A DNA stretch of 64,000 bases from positions 18,317-82,316 of the forward strand of contig NZ_JBJIAA010000022.1 in the NCBI RefSeq assembly GCF_045310695.1, read 5' to 3'. The DNA comes from Clostridium_S neuense. GTDB taxonomy: Bacteria; Bacillota; Clostridia; Clostridiales; Clostridiaceae. This document shows positions 43,598 through 52,751 of the stretch, one piece after another. Position numbers and translations under genes: made by a program. The notes under the pieces were generated by a model that searched no databases, had not been told where the DNA came from, and was given only the letters and a program-made list of their open reading frames with translations. How positions within the stretch are numbered: the stretch's first letter is position 1; each line of letters begins with the position of its first letter.

Positions 43598-44449
43598 TTA
43601 AATAATATTTGTCATTTTTTTATAAAAATCTGTATTTTCTTTATAGAAAACATCTAAATATTTCAGAATATCAAACTTAGTAATCATTCCTTTTATTCCA
43701 ATGCCATAGCCTCTTATGATTGCAAATTCTACATCATAGTTAATATTTAATTCTTTTTGTATCTGTCTAAAAACTTTAGGAGTTGATATAGCTCCTCCAT
43801 CAAAAACATCTATATCATCATCGAAATTGTAATCAATTAAATTATAATTTATCCTTTCTCGTTCCTCATCATTTTTATCTTTAACCTTTTCTTTATATTT
43901 TTCTACGGTTTTATAATCCTTTATCATATGAAACTTAGGCTGTGGCAATACTATAACATCAGGCATATCCCCTGCCATATAGCAATTACTAACTCCTAAT
44001 GACAACCTGCTTAGAACATCCTTATTAATACAGATTTTCTCCTTACTGTCCTCTATTTCTTTAAATTTGCCTAAAGAAATTAACACTTCAAATTCCTTGC
44101 CAAAATTACAGAAATCTTCCCTTAAAAATATAGTTTCACATTTTCCCAAATTTTCTTTTTTCATGCCGCTTGTGGTTGCAAACCATGCATAATATTTTTT
44201 ATCGTTAAAAGTTAATCCATTGTCCCATTCAGCTTTAGCATCTTCCTCAGATGCTGGCAGCATTACTTTTATTATTTCATCTATAAATTGTCCATCTAAT
44301 AATTTTTCACTTTTATAACATTCATAAACAAACGTAAGAAAACTTTCTGTTAATGTTATTATATTTTCTTCTAAATTTTCAGCAGAAATAACTCCATCAA
44401 TAATGTTCTTTCTTCCAAAACTATAAATCTTAATCTGCCTTTGCTGCAT
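43598..44449 (-). CDS. Truncated YonO/RdRP-like phage RNA polymerase fragment
   Basis: A 283-residue protein. Segments resemble the N-terminal part of QDE-1/YonO-type single-subunit RNA polymerases: YYAWFATTSGMKKENLGKCE, DMPDVIVLPQPKF, IDVFDGGAISTPKVFRQIQ, and AIIRGYGIGIKGMITKFDI (the DG-x-x-S and KG motifs of the first double-psi barrel). Relatives are much longer (B. subtilis phage YonO is about 1000 residues) and carry the catalytic DxDGD in a second barrel, which is absent. It is therefore probably a deletion product. The start at 44449 is after GGGGGC. The identification is tentative. Confidence 0.45.
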   Translation of the reverse strand: MQQRQIKIYSFGRKNIIDGVISAENLEENIITLTESFLTFVYECYKSEKLLDGQFIDEIIKVMLPASEEDAKAEWDNGLTFNDKKYYAWFATTSGMKKENLGKCETIFLREDFCNFGKEFEVLISLGKFKEIEDSKEKICINKDVLSRLSLGVSNCYMAGDMPDVIVLPQPKFHMIKDYKTVEKYKEKVKDKNDEERERINYNLIDYNFDDDIDVFDGGAISTPKVFRQIQKELNINYDVEFAIIRGYGIGIKGMITKFDILKYLDVFYKENTDFYKKMTNII

Positions 44450-44706
44450 AAATTTTGCCCCCAATCTGTTATGTATATATAAATTTGTTCTATTCTAAAA
44501 TTTCATAATAATTAAATTATACTCCCTTAAGATACCAATTTAAATATTTTTAGACAAAATAAAACACCAAATACTGCTGTATCTGACATTAAAACTTACT
44601 ATATATATTTGCATCTTATTAAAATTATTATATATTATGTTATAATATGGTTGTTAATGTTTTTTACTACAGTAAGGGTGCATTCTAATATAAGGAGGTT
44701 TTTTAA

Positions 44707-44967
44707 ATGGCTTTATACAAAAAATCAGACATGGTCTATGATGACTATTCATGGACAGCCTATGAAAATGATGATCCTAAAGTTTCTGGTGAGCCAGATA
44801 GTACATTATTTAATAGACATGAAGGATATGAAGTATTATATATGATTAATAAAATAGCTTCTTCAACATCTAATGGCAAAAAAATCGAAAAATTAATTCA
44901 TGATGAATTGCCATCAAATATTAGAAAACAATCATCTGTAAAAGATTGGATTGAAGATAACTTATAG
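44707..44967 (+). CDS. Hypothetical small acidic protein
   Basis: An 86-residue protein with an excellent AAGGAGG site and a probable -10 (TATAAT near 44640). It begins MALYKKSDMVYDDYSWTAYE and has a helical C-terminus (IEKLIHDELPSNIRKQSSVKDWIED). No family is recognised. It is the only plus-strand gene in the 37-54 kb island and ends at a terminator shared with the YdbC gene. Possibly a phage-derived or anti-restriction accessory gene, which is speculation. Confidence 0.6.
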   Translation: MALYKKSDMVYDDYSWTAYENDDPKVSGEPDSTLFNRHEGYEVLYMINKIASSTSNGKKIEKLIHDELPSNIRKQSSVKDWIEDNL

Positions 44968-45023
44968 CAATTAGTAGAAAATCGCACCTTTACTCTAAAA
45001 AAAATATTAATCTTTATAAATGC

Positions 45024-45064
45024 AAAAACACTAGATGCTTCTTGGAAAGTACCTAGTGCTTTTA
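45024..45064. terminator. Bidirectional terminator
   Basis: Arms AAAACACTAG / CTAGTGCTTTT with an 18-base loop and T-runs on both strands, between the convergent small gene and the YdbC gene. Confidence 0.7.
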
Positions 45065-45067
45065 CAT

Positions 45068-45289
45068 TTATAGTTTCATTTCATTAAGAACATCTTTAAG
45101 TTTCTTCAATTCTTCTGCTGTTAAAGTAATACCTTTACCCATTTTCTTATGTTCAGAATCCCAATCTCTTAAATCATATTTAGGCTCTTTGTCATTCCAA
45201 TAAATTAAATCTAATTCTTTCTTCCAGCCTTTTAGTGATTCTGAAAGAGTTCCTATGTTTTGCTTGATTGCATATTTAATGCCTGGCAT
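45068..45289 (-). CDS. YdbC/PC4-family ssDNA-binding protein
   Basis: A 73-residue protein matching the YdbC/PC4 (transcriptional coactivator p15) family over its length: GTLSESLKGWKKELDLIYWNDKEPKYDLRDWDSEH followed by KMGKGITLTAEELKKLKDVL. Family members dimerise and bind single-stranded DNA. AGGAGG lies nine bases before the ATG. It sits 18 bases after hsdS and is likely co-transcribed with the restriction-modification genes. Confidence 0.87.
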   Translation of the reverse strand: MPGIKYAIKQNIGTLSESLKGWKKELDLIYWNDKEPKYDLRDWDSEHKKMGKGITLTAEELKKLKDVLNEMKL

Positions 45290-45307
45290 TTCATTATACC
45301 TCCTTTA

Positions 45308-46525
45308 TTATATAAACATTTGCTGCAGCAATCCTTTTCTTAAAGTATTCAATAACACAAGTTTATCGTTTTCTTTCTCAATCTTTTCATCGATTTTTAT
45401 AAATAATTTTGCTATTTTTTCTTGTTCACATAAACATGGAAATTTTGTTTTATATTTCAAAAAATCCTCTGGCTTAACAGACATTCTTTCATAAACAGTT
45501 CCTTCTTCATACCTTCTAACTCTATCTATAAAATCTCTGCGCATAAGAAAATAGCCAATATAGTTATTGTCAAAATTTTTGTTAACTTCAAAAGTAACAT
45601 ATATCGGTGAAAATATAGCATCACCATAATTATTTATACAAATAACACCAAATTTTAAATTTGCAGGATTGTAGCATATATCCCCCAACAAAGTAACTTT
45701 ATAACTTTTATTTTCTGTTTTAACCAAAAAATCTCTTTCATACCTTTCGCCTTTATCATAAATACCATCTTTAGATAATGTTACATGTGGATATTCTAAA
45801 CCCTTAGTAGAATAAGTTTTTCTTTCTTTTAAAACTTCACGAAGTCTCTTTTCTTGCCAGTTAGGATATTCTCTTCCATTCTCATCCTTAAACTTTATTT
45901 TTTGTTTGAAAATTTTTTGCATTATACCTTTTTTATAATTTTGCATTATTTGAATTTTTTCATTTTGTTTTTGCACTTTTATATCAACTAAATAAAGAAA
46001 TTTCCCTATCTTTTTTTGTTCATCATCTGATGGAAATAATAATTCTACCTCTTTAAGTATCTCTTGACCTACATTATAACGTGTACTTCCACCGGTCCTT
46101 GATGTTATTTCTTTTCTAGCCTTACTAGTCTTTAGAAGCTTGTTAATAAAAACTGGATTATACTCTCCATTTTTCTTTCCCCTGATTATAAACCCTCCAA
46201 ATGTAGCTTTTTTTTCTTTATCTAAATAAACATTTGCTGTTCCTACTTCTTCTCTAGTTTCTGAACTTCTTTGAAACAGGACATCTCCATATTCTACACT
46301 GTTTTTTTCTAGTGTTTCCTCATCAATATCAACTTTACCGATTATATTATCATAAGTAATATAATCATTGTTCAAAACATCCAATACATTTATAAATTTA
46401 ATTCCAAATCCATATTGTTCTTTTGAGGCATTAATACCATTTTTGAATTCAAGCAACTCTCCCAACTTTTTCGGTTTCCAATCTCCATTGAACTCATTAA
46501 ATCTTAACTTTGGTGTCTTATTCAT
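45308..46525 (-). CDS. hsdS: Type I restriction-modification specificity subunit (two TRDs)
   Basis: A 405-residue HsdS that sets the bipartite DNA recognition site. There are two target-recognition domains (residues ~1-150 and ~210-355), each followed by a conserved helix: EQKKIGKFLYLVDIKVQKQNEKIQ and EQEKIAKLFIKIDEKIEKENDKL. Internal similarity of the half-repeats (KPKKLGELLEF, QEKRLREVLKE) is normal. It starts 12 bases after hsdM. An additional single-TRD S-like protein is encoded upstream, so this locus has two specificity genes. Confidence 0.93.
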   Translation of the reverse strand: MNKTPKLRFNEFNGDWKPKKLGELLEFKNGINASKEQYGFGIKFINVLDVLNNDYITYDNIIGKVDIDEETLEKNSVEYGDVLFQRSSETREEVGTANVYLDKEKKATFGGFIIRGKKNGEYNPVFINKLLKTSKARKEITSRTGGSTRYNVGQEILKEVELLFPSDDEQKKIGKFLYLVDIKVQKQNEKIQIMQNYKKGIMQKIFKQKIKFKDENGREYPNWQEKRLREVLKERKTYSTKGLEYPHVTLSKDGIYDKGERYERDFLVKTENKSYKVTLLGDICYNPANLKFGVICINNYGDAIFSPIYVTFEVNKNFDNNYIGYFLMRRDFIDRVRRYEEGTVYERMSVKPEDFLKYKTKFPCLCEQEKIAKLFIKIDEKIEKENDKLVLLNTLRKGLLQQMFI

Positions 46526-46537
46526 AATATCACCATC

Positions 46538-48082
46538 CTATATTCCAAGTTCTTTTAAATAAACTTCTAATTCTTTATCAATCTCAGCTATCTCTTTATC
46601 TATATTTTCTATCTTACTTTTTACCGCTTCAATATCAATAGGTTCTTCTTCCTCAAAAGTATCCACATATCTTGGAATATTTAAGTTATAGTCATTTTCT
46701 TTTATTTCATCTAATGTAGCAACATAAGCATATTTTTCTACATTTTCTCTTTTTATATATGTTTGAATTATTTTTTCAACATCTTCATCTCTAAGAATAT
46801 TTTGATTTTTACCTTTCTCAAACTCCTGTGAAGCATCTATAAATAAAACATTATCACTATTTTCTCTGCACTTTTTAAATACTAAAATAACTGTAGGGAT
46901 AGATGTTCCAAAGAATATATTAGCTGGCAAACCAATTACTGCATCTAAATAATTTTTTTCCTTAATCAAATATTCCCTAATAGCTCCTTCAGCTGCTCCC
47001 CTAAACAATACCCCATGAGGAAGTACTACAGCCATAGTTCCTTTATCATCCAATTGGTAAATCATGTGCTGAACAAAAGCATAATCCGCTTTAGATTTTG
47101 GTGCTAACTTGCCATATGCACTAAATCTTTCATCCTCTAAAAATTTATCATCTGCACTCCAATTAGCTGAATATGGAGGATTAGCAACTACTGCATCGAA
47201 TTTCATATCAATATGTCTTGGATGTTCCAGGGTATCATCATTTTTAATATCAAAATTTTGGTAAGACACATCATGAAGCAGCATATTCATACGTGCTAGG
47301 TTATATGTTGTAGAAGTTAATTCTTGCCCATAAAACTTACGAACATTTGATTCTTTAGCAACTCTCAATAAAAGTGAACCTGAACCACATGTAGGATCAT
47401 ATACATTTTTCAAATCTTTTCTTCCTACTGTAACAAGTTTTGCTAGTATCTTAGAAACTTGCTGAGGTGTATAAAATTCTCCTGCTTTCTTACCTGCTGT
47501 TGCTGCAAATTGTGATATTAAATATTCATAAGCATCCCCTAAAACATCAATTTCAGCATCTTCATGCTTAAAATCTATTTGTACAATATTTCCCATGACC
47601 TTTGCAATAAGCTTAGAACGACTTTTTACATCTCTACCAAGCTTTGTAGAAGATAAATCCATGTCATCAAATAAGTGATCAAAATCATCTTGACTTGTAT
47701 TTCCTAATGTTGATTCTGTAATGTCATTTATAGCTCCTTGTAGCATTTCAATGTCAAACTTACCATCTTCAATAGCTTTCATTAATGAAGAAAATAAATA
47801 CTTAGGCTCAATAAAGTATCCTATTTCACCAAGTAGTTCTTCTTGTAAAGCTTCCCTCATTTCTTCATCTTCCCAAGCTTTTAAATAGGAAATATTATCT
47901 TCTTTCAATAACCTTTCAGCACGCCCTTCTACTTTTTCTGAGAGATAGCGATAAAATATCAAGCCTAATATATAACTTTTAAATTCATTGGCTTCCATGT
48001 TTCCTCTTAAATCATTTGCTATAGCCCATAATCTTGTATGTAGATTTGCTTGTTGTTCCTGCTGTTTTTCACTTACTGACAT
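46538..48082 (-). CDS. hsdM: Type I restriction-modification methyltransferase subunit
   Basis: A 514-residue N6-adenine methyltransferase. The N-terminal helical HsdM_N domain (~10-140) is followed by the catalytic domain with SAM motif DPTCGSGSLLL (229-239) and active site NPPY (301-304). The C-terminal coiled segment (IEAVKSKIENIDKEIAEIDKEL) contacts HsdS. A GAAGGAGG site precedes the ATG, and the start overlaps the end of the single-TRD gene by ten bases. With hsdS it forms the modification enzyme that protects host DNA. Confidence 0.94.
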   Translation of the reverse strand: MSVSEKQQEQQANLHTRLWAIANDLRGNMEANEFKSYILGLIFYRYLSEKVEGRAERLLKEDNISYLKAWEDEEMREALQEELLGEIGYFIEPKYLFSSLMKAIEDGKFDIEMLQGAINDITESTLGNTSQDDFDHLFDDMDLSSTKLGRDVKSRSKLIAKVMGNIVQIDFKHEDAEIDVLGDAYEYLISQFAATAGKKAGEFYTPQQVSKILAKLVTVGRKDLKNVYDPTCGSGSLLLRVAKESNVRKFYGQELTSTTYNLARMNMLLHDVSYQNFDIKNDDTLEHPRHIDMKFDAVVANPPYSANWSADDKFLEDERFSAYGKLAPKSKADYAFVQHMIYQLDDKGTMAVVLPHGVLFRGAAEGAIREYLIKEKNYLDAVIGLPANIFFGTSIPTVILVFKKCRENSDNVLFIDASQEFEKGKNQNILRDEDVEKIIQTYIKRENVEKYAYVATLDEIKENDYNLNIPRYVDTFEEEEPIDIEAVKSKIENIDKEIAEIDKELEVYLKELGI

Positions 48083-48669
48083 TTTGAGTCCTCCTTCAAT
48101 TTATCAACTATTAATTGCTTATAAAATAATTCTTCTAATGACTTTTTCTCAAACAACAATTTTTCTTTTCTTTTTCGTAAGTAATATAGCCTTCCTATTT
48201 TTTCCTGTTTTTCCAATGATGGCACTGTTATATCTAGTTCCCTAAGCATTTGAATAGATAACGCTCTAATAATTGAGCCTTGCATAGCTACTCTTAATTG
48301 TTTTTCAATCTTTGGGTGTTCATTAAAATACCAAGAAAAATAAAAGGGGTCAATTATATTTTTATTAAACTCTATAATAGCAAAATTTGAAGTTATTAGC
48401 TTTCCTTTATTTTGATCCCCTATTACAAGAGCCTTGTAAGATGTAAGTCCAATAACAACCATATTAATCTCTGACAAAAAACTTTTATCAAATTTTTCCT
48501 TTATTATATTTACTTCTTGAAATTCTTCTTTTATGCCATACTGACCAGTTTCCCTACTCAATTCCTGCATTGTAAATACAGGGTAAGTATAAAACTCTTC
48601 ACCTGATTTAGATTCTATTCTGGATATAGTAGCTCCATGAATTACTTTACCAATAGCATCTATTTTCAA
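48073..48669 (-). CDS. Single-TRD HsdS-like specificity protein
   Basis: A 198-residue protein, half the size of a normal HsdS. One target-recognition domain (residues ~1-145, GKVIHGATISRIESKSGEEF, TVPSLEKQEKIGRLYYLRKR) is followed by one conserved helix. Half-HsdS proteins can dimerise to make a palindromic specificity, or compete with the full subunit. Start TTG follows GTGAGG. First gene of the M-S transcript, with its own promoter and an inverted repeat just upstream. Whether it is functional or the remnant of a deleted hsdS is open. Confidence 0.75.
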   Translation of the reverse strand: MKIDAIGKVIHGATISRIESKSGEEFYTYPVFTMQELSRETGQYGIKEEFQEVNIIKEKFDKSFLSEINMVVIGLTSYKALVIGDQNKGKLITSNFAIIEFNKNIIDPFYFSWYFNEHPKIEKQLRVAMQGSIIRALSIQMLRELDITVPSLEKQEKIGRLYYLRKRKEKLLFEKKSLEELFYKQLIVDKLKEDSKCQ

Positions 48670-48683
48670 AACCTCACCCCCGA

Positions 48684-48731
48684 TTATGCTATTATGTAAA
48701 ATAGCATAACAAAAACAGCAGAAACCGTCAA
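48684..48731 (-). promoter_or_regulatory. Promoter and operator of the hsdS'-hsdM-hsdS transcript
   Basis: Minus-strand TTGACG (48726-48731), 17 bases, TATGCT (48703-48708). The perfect inverted repeat TTATGCTATT-6-AATAGCATAA (48684-48709) covers the -10 box. The -35 lies in the loop of the hsdR terminator. The arrangement suggests repression by an unidentified DNA-binding protein. Confidence 0.65.
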
Positions 48732-48752
48732 TAGATTTTCTGCTATTTTTTA
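48711..48752. terminator. Terminator between hsdR and the M-S genes
   Basis: AGCAGAAA / TTTCTGCT with an A-run on one flank and a T-run on the other. It separates hsdR transcription from the downstream modification genes. Confidence 0.75.
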
Positions 48753-48765
48753 AAATAACAAGTTT

Positions 48766-51519
48766 TTATTGGTATCTTTCTACATGTTCAACAATAAAAT
48801 CTTTAATTTGCTGCACTAGTTTTCTCTTTTTTAATAACGGTGCACTTATTTGATCGCTAATTTCTTCGCTATTTAAAATACCACTATACTCATATTCTGA
48901 AACCTGTTCTTTAATTACATCAGGCTCAATTCCAACTTTATCAGAAAACTTTTCTATTTCTTCTTTTCTATGATTATATTCAAATTCACTAAAAGCATCA
49001 TCTACTGAATCATTTGCTGTAAGTGTTGGAACTACCTTTTCTAAGAATGATTTTATTAAATCAACCTTTAATCTTAACTCTTCATTATCCGCCCTATCTA
49101 ATTCTTTCATAATATGTTTTATATCTTTTTTCTTATTTTCTTCATTTTCAAAGTCAATATTTCTTATTAAATTCATTATATATGCTACGTTTATCTTGTC
49201 TGTATGCATAAGTTCTATACCAAAATCAATATCAGATAAAATTGATACTTTCTCCCCAGCCTCAGCACGTTTTATTGAATCATAAATAGTAAAATACTTA
49301 CTCTTAAAATCTTGATATGTCTGTTCATTTATTCCTATTTTCTCTTGAGTAAATCCAAATTCAGTAAATGTCTGTAATTTTACAAGAATATTAGATAAAT
49401 CTCTAAATGTAATTACAAACTTTTTCTTATCCTCTTCACTTTCAAGTTCATCAACATCATTCGGTGTTAGTGCTATATTAAATAATTTTTTTAGTTGTGC
49501 TTTAAACACTTTTAAATAGTATTCATAGCTTTCCATAAGCACAGTATCTGTATTTTGAGTTAGTGAAAATAAACGTATAGCTTCATCCGTGTTTTTCTTC
49601 AAATTTCTATAGCAAACTATATTACCATAAGGTTTTGTAGACTTTTCAACACGATTAGTTCTAGAAAATGCTTGTAGTAATGAATGATACACTAAGTTTT
49701 TATCTATATATAATGTATTTAATGTTTTGCAATCAAAACCTGTTAAAAACATATTTACTACAATAAGTATATCTATTTGTGCAGCTTTTACTTTTTTTGA
49801 TACATCCTTAAAATATCCTGAAAAAGTATCTGTAGAATAGTTTGTATCATATATTCCATTATAATCTTTTATTATTCTTTCTAAGCTATCTCTTGAATGT
49901 TCATCTCTGCCTTCGCACTCTTCATTTGCCCCATAGGTAAATATAGCCGCTATTTTAAGTTCATGCTTCAATTCTTTAAATTTATCATAATATTTTATCA
50001 GCATAGGTATATTTTGTACTGCAAATAAGGCAGTATATTCTTTATTTCTAGTTTTTATAGAATGATTTTTTATAATATGATTAGCAACTAAGCTTATTCT
50101 TTCATCATCCATAATAACTTCATCTGTATCAATTGCTGCAACTTTTGTATCATCATTTTCGTCAAATTGTCCTTTAAATGTTGACACATATTCAACTGAA
50201 AATCCAAGAACATTCCCATCTTTTATTGCATCCTTTATAAGATAATGGTGTAAACATTTTTCAAATAAATCTGCTGTTACACGACCATCTTGGCTTTTAT
50301 TTTCTTTAAATCTTGGTGTTCCAGTAAATCCAAAATATTGAGCGTTAGAGAAATATTTGTTAATCAGTGTATGCATATCTCCAAATTGAGAACGGTGACA
50401 TTCATCTATAATAAAAATTACTTTCTCATTTTTATACTGATCCATTATATTTGAATACTTTGGAGCTTTTATTGCATTAGCCATCTTTTGTATTGTTGTT
50501 ACTATTAAAGGCTTATTTACATCTTTAATTTGACTTATAAGAGTGCTTGTTTTATCAGTAGTATCAACAGAATCTTTTTCAAATTTATTAAATTCACATA
50601 TAGTTTGCATATCCAAGTCTTTTCGATCAACAAGGAAAAATACCTTTTTGATTTTAGGTTCATTAGCAAGTATCTGGCTAGCTTTAAATGACGTTAGGGT
50701 TTTACCACTACCAGTTGTATGCCAAATAAATCCATTATTATTTGTTTCAAGTGCTCTATTAATAAGTGCCTCAACCGCATATATTTGATATGGTCTCATA
50801 ACCATCAACATTTTTTCCGTGTCATTTATCACCATATAACGAGAGATAACTTTTGAAACAAAACATTTTTCTAAAAATGTAGTAGCAAAATCACTAAGAT
50901 TACTAATTCTTTCATTTTTATCATCAGTCCAGAAAAATGTATTTCTAAATAAAAGTTCTCTATCTGTATTAGCAAAATATTTTGTATCAACTCCATTGCT
51001 TACAACAAATACTTGAATATATCTATACAACCCCTGATAAGAGTGCTTCCTATAACGCTCTATTTGATTAAATGCCTCTTTTAAATCTAATCCTCTTCTT
51101 TTAAGCTCTATTTGGACTAATGGGAATCCATTAATTAACAATGTAACATCATAGCGATTTATATATTTCCCTATAACTGTGGTTTGTGTTGTTACTTGAA
51201 AAAAGTTTTTACACCATTGTTTTGTATCAAAAAATTCTACATATACTTCCGAACCATCTTCTCTTTCAAGAACAAATTTATCTCTAAGAATTTTTGCACT
51301 TTGGAATACACTCTTTCCTTCAATAAAACGCATAATTCGTTCAAATTCTTTATCTGTAAAAGGTACTCCATTAAGCTTCTTCTCATTACTCTTATTAAGT
51401 TGAACTCTAAAATTTTTTATTAATTCATCTTCATTAGTTATTTTAACTTGTTCATACCCCTGATTAACAAGTTGTCCAACTAATTGTTTTTCTAATTCTG
51501 CTTCACTTTGGTACGCCAT
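48766..51519 (-). CDS. hsdR: Type I restriction endonuclease motor subunit
   Basis: A 917-residue HsdR. The N-terminal PD-(D/E)xK nuclease has Asp124 and ELK 138-140 (RYDVTLLINGFPLVQIELK). The SF2 helicase motor follows: Walker A TGSGKT (269-274), IIDECHRSQFG, GFTGTPRF, and the RecA2 motif QAFSRTNR. The C-terminal helical domain docks on M2S. It cuts unmodified DNA after ATP-driven translocation. The start at 51519 is behind GGGGGAA; a longer in-frame ATG at 51555 has no site. Full-length and apparently intact. Confidence 0.95.
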   Translation of the reverse strand: MAYQSEAELEKQLVGQLVNQGYEQVKITNEDELIKNFRVQLNKSNEKKLNGVPFTDKEFERIMRFIEGKSVFQSAKILRDKFVLEREDGSEVYVEFFDTKQWCKNFFQVTTQTTVIGKYINRYDVTLLINGFPLVQIELKRRGLDLKEAFNQIERYRKHSYQGLYRYIQVFVVSNGVDTKYFANTDRELLFRNTFFWTDDKNERISNLSDFATTFLEKCFVSKVISRYMVINDTEKMLMVMRPYQIYAVEALINRALETNNNGFIWHTTGSGKTLTSFKASQILANEPKIKKVFFLVDRKDLDMQTICEFNKFEKDSVDTTDKTSTLISQIKDVNKPLIVTTIQKMANAIKAPKYSNIMDQYKNEKVIFIIDECHRSQFGDMHTLINKYFSNAQYFGFTGTPRFKENKSQDGRVTADLFEKCLHHYLIKDAIKDGNVLGFSVEYVSTFKGQFDENDDTKVAAIDTDEVIMDDERISLVANHIIKNHSIKTRNKEYTALFAVQNIPMLIKYYDKFKELKHELKIAAIFTYGANEECEGRDEHSRDSLERIIKDYNGIYDTNYSTDTFSGYFKDVSKKVKAAQIDILIVVNMFLTGFDCKTLNTLYIDKNLVYHSLLQAFSRTNRVEKSTKPYGNIVCYRNLKKNTDEAIRLFSLTQNTDTVLMESYEYYLKVFKAQLKKLFNIALTPNDVDELESEEDKKKFVITFRDLSNILVKLQTFTEFGFTQEKIGINEQTYQDFKSKYFTIYDSIKRAEAGEKVSILSDIDFGIELMHTDKINVAYIMNLIRNIDFENEENKKKDIKHIMKELDRADNEELRLKVDLIKSFLEKVVPTLTANDSVDDAFSEFEYNHRKEEIEKFSDKVGIEPDVIKEQVSEYEYSGILNSEEISDQISAPLLKKRKLVQQIKDFIVEHVERYQ

Positions 51520-51553
51520 ATCCATTCCCCCATAAATTTCTACACAATTTTCC

Positions 51554-51593
51554 ATAATATTATTCTATCCTCTAATGGGAATTAATTCAATAG
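51554..51593 (-). promoter_or_regulatory. hsdR promoter sharing a 40-bp block with the integrase-like gene
   Basis: Minus strand TTGAAT (51585-51590), 17 bases, TAGAAT (51562-51567). The block from CTATTGAATTAATTCC to TATTAT is nearly identical to 52752-52791, including 13 of 17 spacer bases; the GAATTAATTC core is palindromic. This implies that one regulator acts on both genes, or a duplicated site. Confidence 0.65.
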
Positions 51594-51646
51594 AACTTAT
51601 GAGAAAATCAAAGTATCTTTACTTTTGTAAAATTTTGCATGACCCT

Positions 51647-52717
51647 TTATTGAAAAATATCATAGTACTTCTCTTCTCTATTTCTCTTAGAAATATAATT
51701 GTTTATATAATCATTAGGATTTTTTTCTTCTCTTTTAATTTCATCTACTTTTTCTTTACAATACTCTATTACTGTCTCACCATATCCTGTTAAATCCTCT
51801 ACCATTTTCAGGCTCATTCCTGCACTTATCATATCTATAATAGCTCTTTTTGATATACATGCTGTCGCTGACCCCATCTCTTTATTTTCGCCAACTATTT
51901 TATATATTAAATTATTAAAAGGCTCATTTTTTCTCCCCTCCTTTAAAGATTTTAAATTAAAATCGATGAATAAATAATCTGTATTGCTTTTATTTCCTCT
52001 GCACTTTATTAATTCATTTCTATTATGTCTATATTTAATAATCTGATTATACAACTTTCTTGGAATTTCAACTTCAAAACTCTTATTTTTTTTAATATTA
52101 TGTATTGCTAAGTATTCTTTTTGCTCCATTATGTTATCTAACTTCAAATCAGTAACTACTCCCACTTTTACACCAGTATATGAAATTATTTTTATACCTA
52201 ATGCTCCAATATAATCAATATACTTTCCGTTGTATACCTTTGTATTCAAATCTTCTAACTTAAAGCTATCTATTACTCTATCACATTGAATTATTAATTT
52301 TTTTAAATCTTTACTATCAATCTCTATTCCTGATTTTTCTTTTTTAATAATTTTATTTTTTATCAAGCTATTTATTTTTATATCTACTTTATCTTCAAAA
52401 CCTCCATTATTGCTTCCATATCCAAATAGACTCATTAATTCTGTATTTTTTTGATCTGTATTATCAACACAATATATCAAAAATTCTTTAACTGCTGATA
52501 TATAAACCCTTGCCGTATTTTCAAATTTTATTTTTCTTTCTTTTATATAATAATCTAAACTTTTAAAAATATTTTTATATGTAAAATTACTTAAATTGCA
52601 GTTATTCTCTCGGTAATATCCCGAAAAAACCATTAAAACATTTTCATAAATTGGTTTTGAAGATTCAGACAATTCTCTTGTAGATAGAAATTTATTAATT
52701 ACATCATCCATAAACAT
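51647..52717 (-). CDS. Degenerate tyrosine-recombinase-fold protein beside hsdR
   Basis: A 356-residue protein of tyrosine recombinase type: the N-terminal SAM-like core-binding domain (~1-110) then a catalytic-like domain. At box I (usually TGLRxSEL) it has TGVKVGVVTDLKLDNI, with Lys for Arg. At box II (usually HxLRH) it has ATACISKRAIIDMISAGMSL, where neither His nor Arg aligns cleanly. The LGH position is TGYGE; a Tyr remains in VIEYC. It is probably not an active recombinase. It is encoded just upstream of hsdR with a near-identical promoter, so it may regulate the restriction locus; this is inference. Confidence 0.65.
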   Translation of the reverse strand: MFMDDVINKFLSTRELSESSKPIYENVLMVFSGYYRENNCNLSNFTYKNIFKSLDYYIKERKIKFENTARVYISAVKEFLIYCVDNTDQKNTELMSLFGYGSNNGGFEDKVDIKINSLIKNKIIKKEKSGIEIDSKDLKKLIIQCDRVIDSFKLEDLNTKVYNGKYIDYIGALGIKIISYTGVKVGVVTDLKLDNIMEQKEYLAIHNIKKNKSFEVEIPRKLYNQIIKYRHNRNELIKCRGNKSNTDYLFIDFNLKSLKEGRKNEPFNNLIYKIVGENKEMGSATACISKRAIIDMISAGMSLKMVEDLTGYGETVIEYCKEKVDEIKREEKNPNDYINNYISKRNREEKYYDIFQ

Positions 52718-52751
52718 ACCTATTTCCTCCTAAAATTCCACATATTTTTTT

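Noticed and set aside
45308..48669. Invertible hsdS cassette driven by the adjacent integrase-like protein
   Set aside because: Both S-type genes point the same way and no long inverted repeats shared between them were seen; the recombinase also lacks catalytic residues.
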